Positions 61,842 to 64,000 of a stretch of 64,000 bases of DNA are shown piece after piece (the stretch's first letter is position 1; each line of letters begins with the position of its first letter). The stretch covers positions 292,634 through 356,633 of the IMG/VR virus record IMGVR_UViG_3300034073_003340, one strand, 5' to 3'. This DNA is from a virus. The notes under the pieces are model-generated. The model did not search any database, had not been told where the DNA came from, and worked only from the letters and a program-made list of their open reading frames with translations. The position numbers and the translations under genes are program-made.

Positions 61842-62410
61842 CTTCCTACCATACTGATAATCTTAGCAACGGATCTCTTTACTCTTTCATCAGGCAAACG
61901 CTCTGCCTCATCAAGAGGAATCCATTTAGCTGCTGATACTTCGTCAACTTGTGGAGTCAAAGCTACAAGATCTCTTGCCAGTCCAAGATACAAGAAGTCA
62001 TGATGCCAATGCTCGTCTTCATTCTTATGAGGGCGAGCCGGAATATAATGTGAATCGACATCAAGCGCAATGTGATGGCTATAATGAAGGTAATCAACCA
62101 ATTCAATTGGGAAACCAGTTTCTTCAGCAAGTTCCCTTAACGCGGAATCTCGAGGGGCAACATCGCCTTCATAATGCCCACCAGGAAAAAGCCATTTGTC
62201 AAAACCCAAATGATGAATCATCAAAAGATGTGTCTTATCAGGGTTCAAAAGAGCAAAGCTGGAAGTCACGTGACCATCAAAATTTCGACGGTCCTGCAGA
62301 TCTTGATCTTCCGCAAGTTGTCGTGATAGATGAGAGAACATTTGTCTATCATAGCCATTGAATAGCAGATAGTTGTCCAAATGTAGGTTAATCAAAACAT
62401 TGATGTTCAC
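61838..62410 (-). CDS. Nudix hydrolase
   Basis: 190 aa, GTG start overlapping the stop above (GTGA). Nudix box GGHYEGDVAPRDSALRELAEETGF (two parts) at residue ~76-98. Histidine-rich substrate loop HKNEDEHWHHDFLYLG. Different from the Nudix gene at 3572. Could act on dNTP or nucleotide sugars. Confidence 0.88.
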   Translation of the reverse strand: MNINVLINLHLDNYLLFNGYDRQMFSHLSRQLAEDQDLQDRRNFDGHVTSSFALLNPDKTHLLMIHHLGFDKWLFPGGHYEGDVAPRDSALRELAEETGFPIELVDYLHYSHHIALDVDSHYIPARPHKNEDEHWHHDFLYLGLARDLVALTPQVDEVSAAKWIPLDEAERLPDERVKRSVAKIISMVGR

Positions 62411-62568
62411 GGGTTGATTCCGAGGATCTTGAGATAATTTCTAGCCACTTGAAGTTCTAACTCATAATCCTCAGGAGTATGATTTCCATTGAAACGAGCC
62501 AAAGCTGAATCAACTATCAACTTGAGCTTTTGCTCATAGCGAGTTTGAGGAATGGAGCCGTCCTTCAC
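62407..62568 (-). CDS. Hypothetical protein, 53 aa
   Basis: GTG at 62568 starts MKDGSIPQTRYEQKLKLIVD and the frame ends at 62407. It overlaps clpS and the Nudix gene by 4 bases on each side, a strong operon signal. Helical. Confidence 0.68.
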   Translation of the reverse strand: MKDGSIPQTRYEQKLKLIVDSALARFNGNHTPEDYELELQVARNYLKILGINP

Positions 62569-62858
62569 GCAAGTTCAACAATCGCTTTGAGAGGATGCTT
62601 ATAGCTTTTGGCAACCTGATTACACTCGAAAACCTTTTGCTCGGCAATTTCCTTGGTGTAAACACCAGCAACTCCACGACCTTTTTCGTGAACATCCATA
62701 GTGAGCTGATGAGCTTCTGTGGCTGACTTGTTGAAAATTTCAACCAACACCTGGATGACAAAATCCATTGGGGTATAGTCATCATTCAAAAGCAAAACCT
62801 TATAAAGGCTAGGAACTTTCAACTTGGTAACAGTCTGGGTGTCGAGTGCGGTGCTCAT
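62565..62858 (-). CDS. clpS: ClpS adaptor
   Basis: 97 aa from MSTALDTQTVTKLKVPSLYK. YKVLLLNDDYTPMDFVIQVL is the N-degron pocket sequence (NDDxTPMxFV), with MDVHEKGRGVAGVYTKEIAE following. ClpS hands N-degron proteins to ClpAP. A phage copy may redirect host proteolysis. Strong AAAGGAGACTAT site. Confidence 0.93.
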   Translation of the reverse strand: MSTALDTQTVTKLKVPSLYKVLLLNDDYTPMDFVIQVLVEIFNKSATEAHQLTMDVHEKGRGVAGVYTKEIAEQKVFECNQVAKSYKHPLKAIVELA

Positions 62859-62932
62859 ATAGTCTCCTTTAATGATCTCCACATAACGTTAAAAACGTGT
62901 GTAATCAATATCTGTTTGAAATCAGATAACCA

Positions 62933-63736
62933 TCATCCAAAGTCGGCATCGGTTAACTTCAGACTTTCAATCCATTCTAAATATGCCGGAAAAGCATCAT
63001 AACCAAAAGACCGCAAATATCTAATAAATGAGTCATAGTTGGTTTCGTTTTTCAACGCCCAAGGTAGCTGATCCACATTGTAGTTTGTGATATCGCTGTT
63101 GTTCCAGCGATTGTGGACAATCTTATGAGCCGTTGGACTCAAGAAGTTTGTTCTCATCATGTCTTCAATGGCCATGCGACTGCGAGGAGAAGGAGCACGA
63201 AAATCAGTTGATCGCAAAATCTCACCGGGATCACTTCCCTCTTTTTGTATGGATGATCGATTCACCACCTTGTAATGATGTTGCTCCCAAATGTTGAAAA
63301 CAGGCTCACCTTCAAATTCCAAGCTGTCAATCTGATGCTTAGTCCAAGGACATATGATAGGTAGTGATTCGTCTCCCATCATATACATTCTGAGAATTGG
63401 TAGATTGTTGGCTTTAAAAACTAGAGCCTTTTCCACGTTGATCAAATTGAGCTTAGTCCGCAGACTGGAGGTGAACTTTCCGTTCTTAATCTCAAAATCA
63501 CCCAAAGGATAGAAAACAGCTTGCTCGCCACGCTTGGTTGAAGCTGAGCAACGCTGATAGATTTGAATATACTCCAAAGATCTTGGATTCTTAACCAGAT
63601 GCCTAAGAGTTTCCTTTAGATCATCTCTCCACTCGGGACTGTCCATGTCCACATAGAAATCAGCATCACCGTTTGCCTTGATTCCAGCGGGCAAAAGCCC
63701 GCTGGATTCTAAGTCTTCCCATAGATAACCTGACAT
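62933..63736 (-). CDS. Hypothetical protein, 267 aa
   Basis: MSGYLWEDLESSGLLPAGIK; soluble, without motif I recognise. One-base-type overlap with the gene entering from the right edge. Confidence 0.72.
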   Translation of the reverse strand: MSGYLWEDLESSGLLPAGIKANGDADFYVDMDSPEWRDDLKETLRHLVKNPRSLEYIQIYQRCSASTKRGEQAVFYPLGDFEIKNGKFTSSLRTKLNLINVEKALVFKANNLPILRMYMMGDESLPIICPWTKHQIDSLEFEGEPVFNIWEQHHYKVVNRSSIQKEGSDPGEILRSTDFRAPSPRSRMAIEDMMRTNFLSPTAHKIVHNRWNNSDITNYNVDQLPWALKNETNYDSFIRYLRSFGYDAFPAYLEWIESLKLTDADFG

Positions 63737-64000
63737 TAGATGAATGCCTTCAATGCGCGTGGATCAGAAGGACCACCAACATACTGGTTGAAGATATAAC
63801 GAATAGTCTTTGCTACCCAAACATCCAATGTAGTTTTGGTATTCTTGCTTGTGTTAGAACTTTCATCATCAACGTAATTGCTGACTTCAGCCATTGTGGT
63901 AAGAGAGCCGGACATTGTCAAAGCGTCAAATAAAGTATCCAGATCATACTGACTTCCGGGAAGGTTTCGTGCCTTCGGACCAGCAAATTTCTGAATAAAT
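63736..64000 (-). CDS. Partial protein entering from the right edge
   Basis: The frame is open to the window edge (FIQKFAGPKARNLPGSQYDL ...), so the ATG inside the window is probably not the start. At least 87 residues, acidic centre (NYVDDESSNTSKNTK). No family. Confidence 0.65.
   Translation of the reverse strand, partial: FIQKFAGPKARNLPGSQYDLDTLFDALTMSGSLTTMAEVSNYVDDESSNTSKNTKTTLDVWVAKTIRYIFNQYVGGPSDPRALKAFI

Noticed and set aside
1-64000. CRISPR array
   Set aside because: No regularly spaced direct repeats; repeated sequence is explained by tRNA T-arms and the shared RNA motif.
1-64000. Insertion sequences or transposase genes
   Set aside because: No transposase-like protein; only HNH and GIY-YIG nucleases and one inverted repeat without a transposase.

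Overview
The window looks like part of a large tailed phage (jumbo, T4-like myovirus class) that infects a Gram-negative bacterium. The reasons are a tRNA array of over 60 genes, phage-borne ThrRS and HisRS, HNH and GIY-YIG endonucleases, many short ATGA/TAATG-coupled genes of unknown function, T4-type late promoter boxes (NTAAATA or TATAAATA directly before start codons), and lipoproteins, exported proteins and envelope-lipid enzymes that only make sense with a Gram-negative envelope. No terminase, capsid, portal or replication gene lies here, so this is an accessory part of the genome. Nearly everything reads on the minus strand. Layout: 1-6.9 kb holds small accessory genes (phosphatase, Nudix, iron-permease-like, exported proteins) and two tRNAs. 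6.9-9.9 kb holds a ~0.9 kb structured non-coding RNA unit, a T5orf172/GIY-YIG gene and a stem-loop-rich gap. 9.9-17.7 kb holds small genes, a Bax-inhibitor-1-like membrane protein, ThrRS and a DNA methyltransferase. 15.3-33.4 kb is the tRNA array, carrying tRNAs for all 20 amino acids, interspersed with structured spacer RNAs, small genes, three ADP-ribosyltransferase-like genes and a reduced HisRS; a sigma70-type promoter at its upstream end (about 32.79 kb) probably drives it. 33.5-35.4 kb encodes a glycosyltransferase and an LpxH-like phosphoesterase. 35.5-55.2 kb is a run of small genes including a SprT-like metalloprotease, a polynucleotide-kinase-like protein, an ADP-ribosylglycohydrolase, a PlsC acyltransferase and an HD hydrolase. 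55.5-64 kb contains a YjfL / DUF1190 / glutathionylspermidine-synthase-like cassette, DUF3307, a second Nudix protein and ClpS. The most striking content is a family of six circularly permuted tRNA units, in which the 3' half precedes the 5' half. Each is closed by the same small RNA motif: outer stem ending GRGC/GCYC, then CCG...GGNTTATC on one side and ACTT on the other. Two further copies of the motif carry no tRNA. The motif sits at a different place in each tRNA (D-loop, position 26, anticodon stem), as an intron or processing element would. A second theme is a set of about ten otherwise unrelated proteins that share an N-terminal peptide of the form MRxxEIxxEA and a late promoter. Three of them are ADP-ribosyltransferase-like, which suggests a virion-packaging or maturation tag. 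All assignments come from reading the sequence by eye; no database search or folding program was run.
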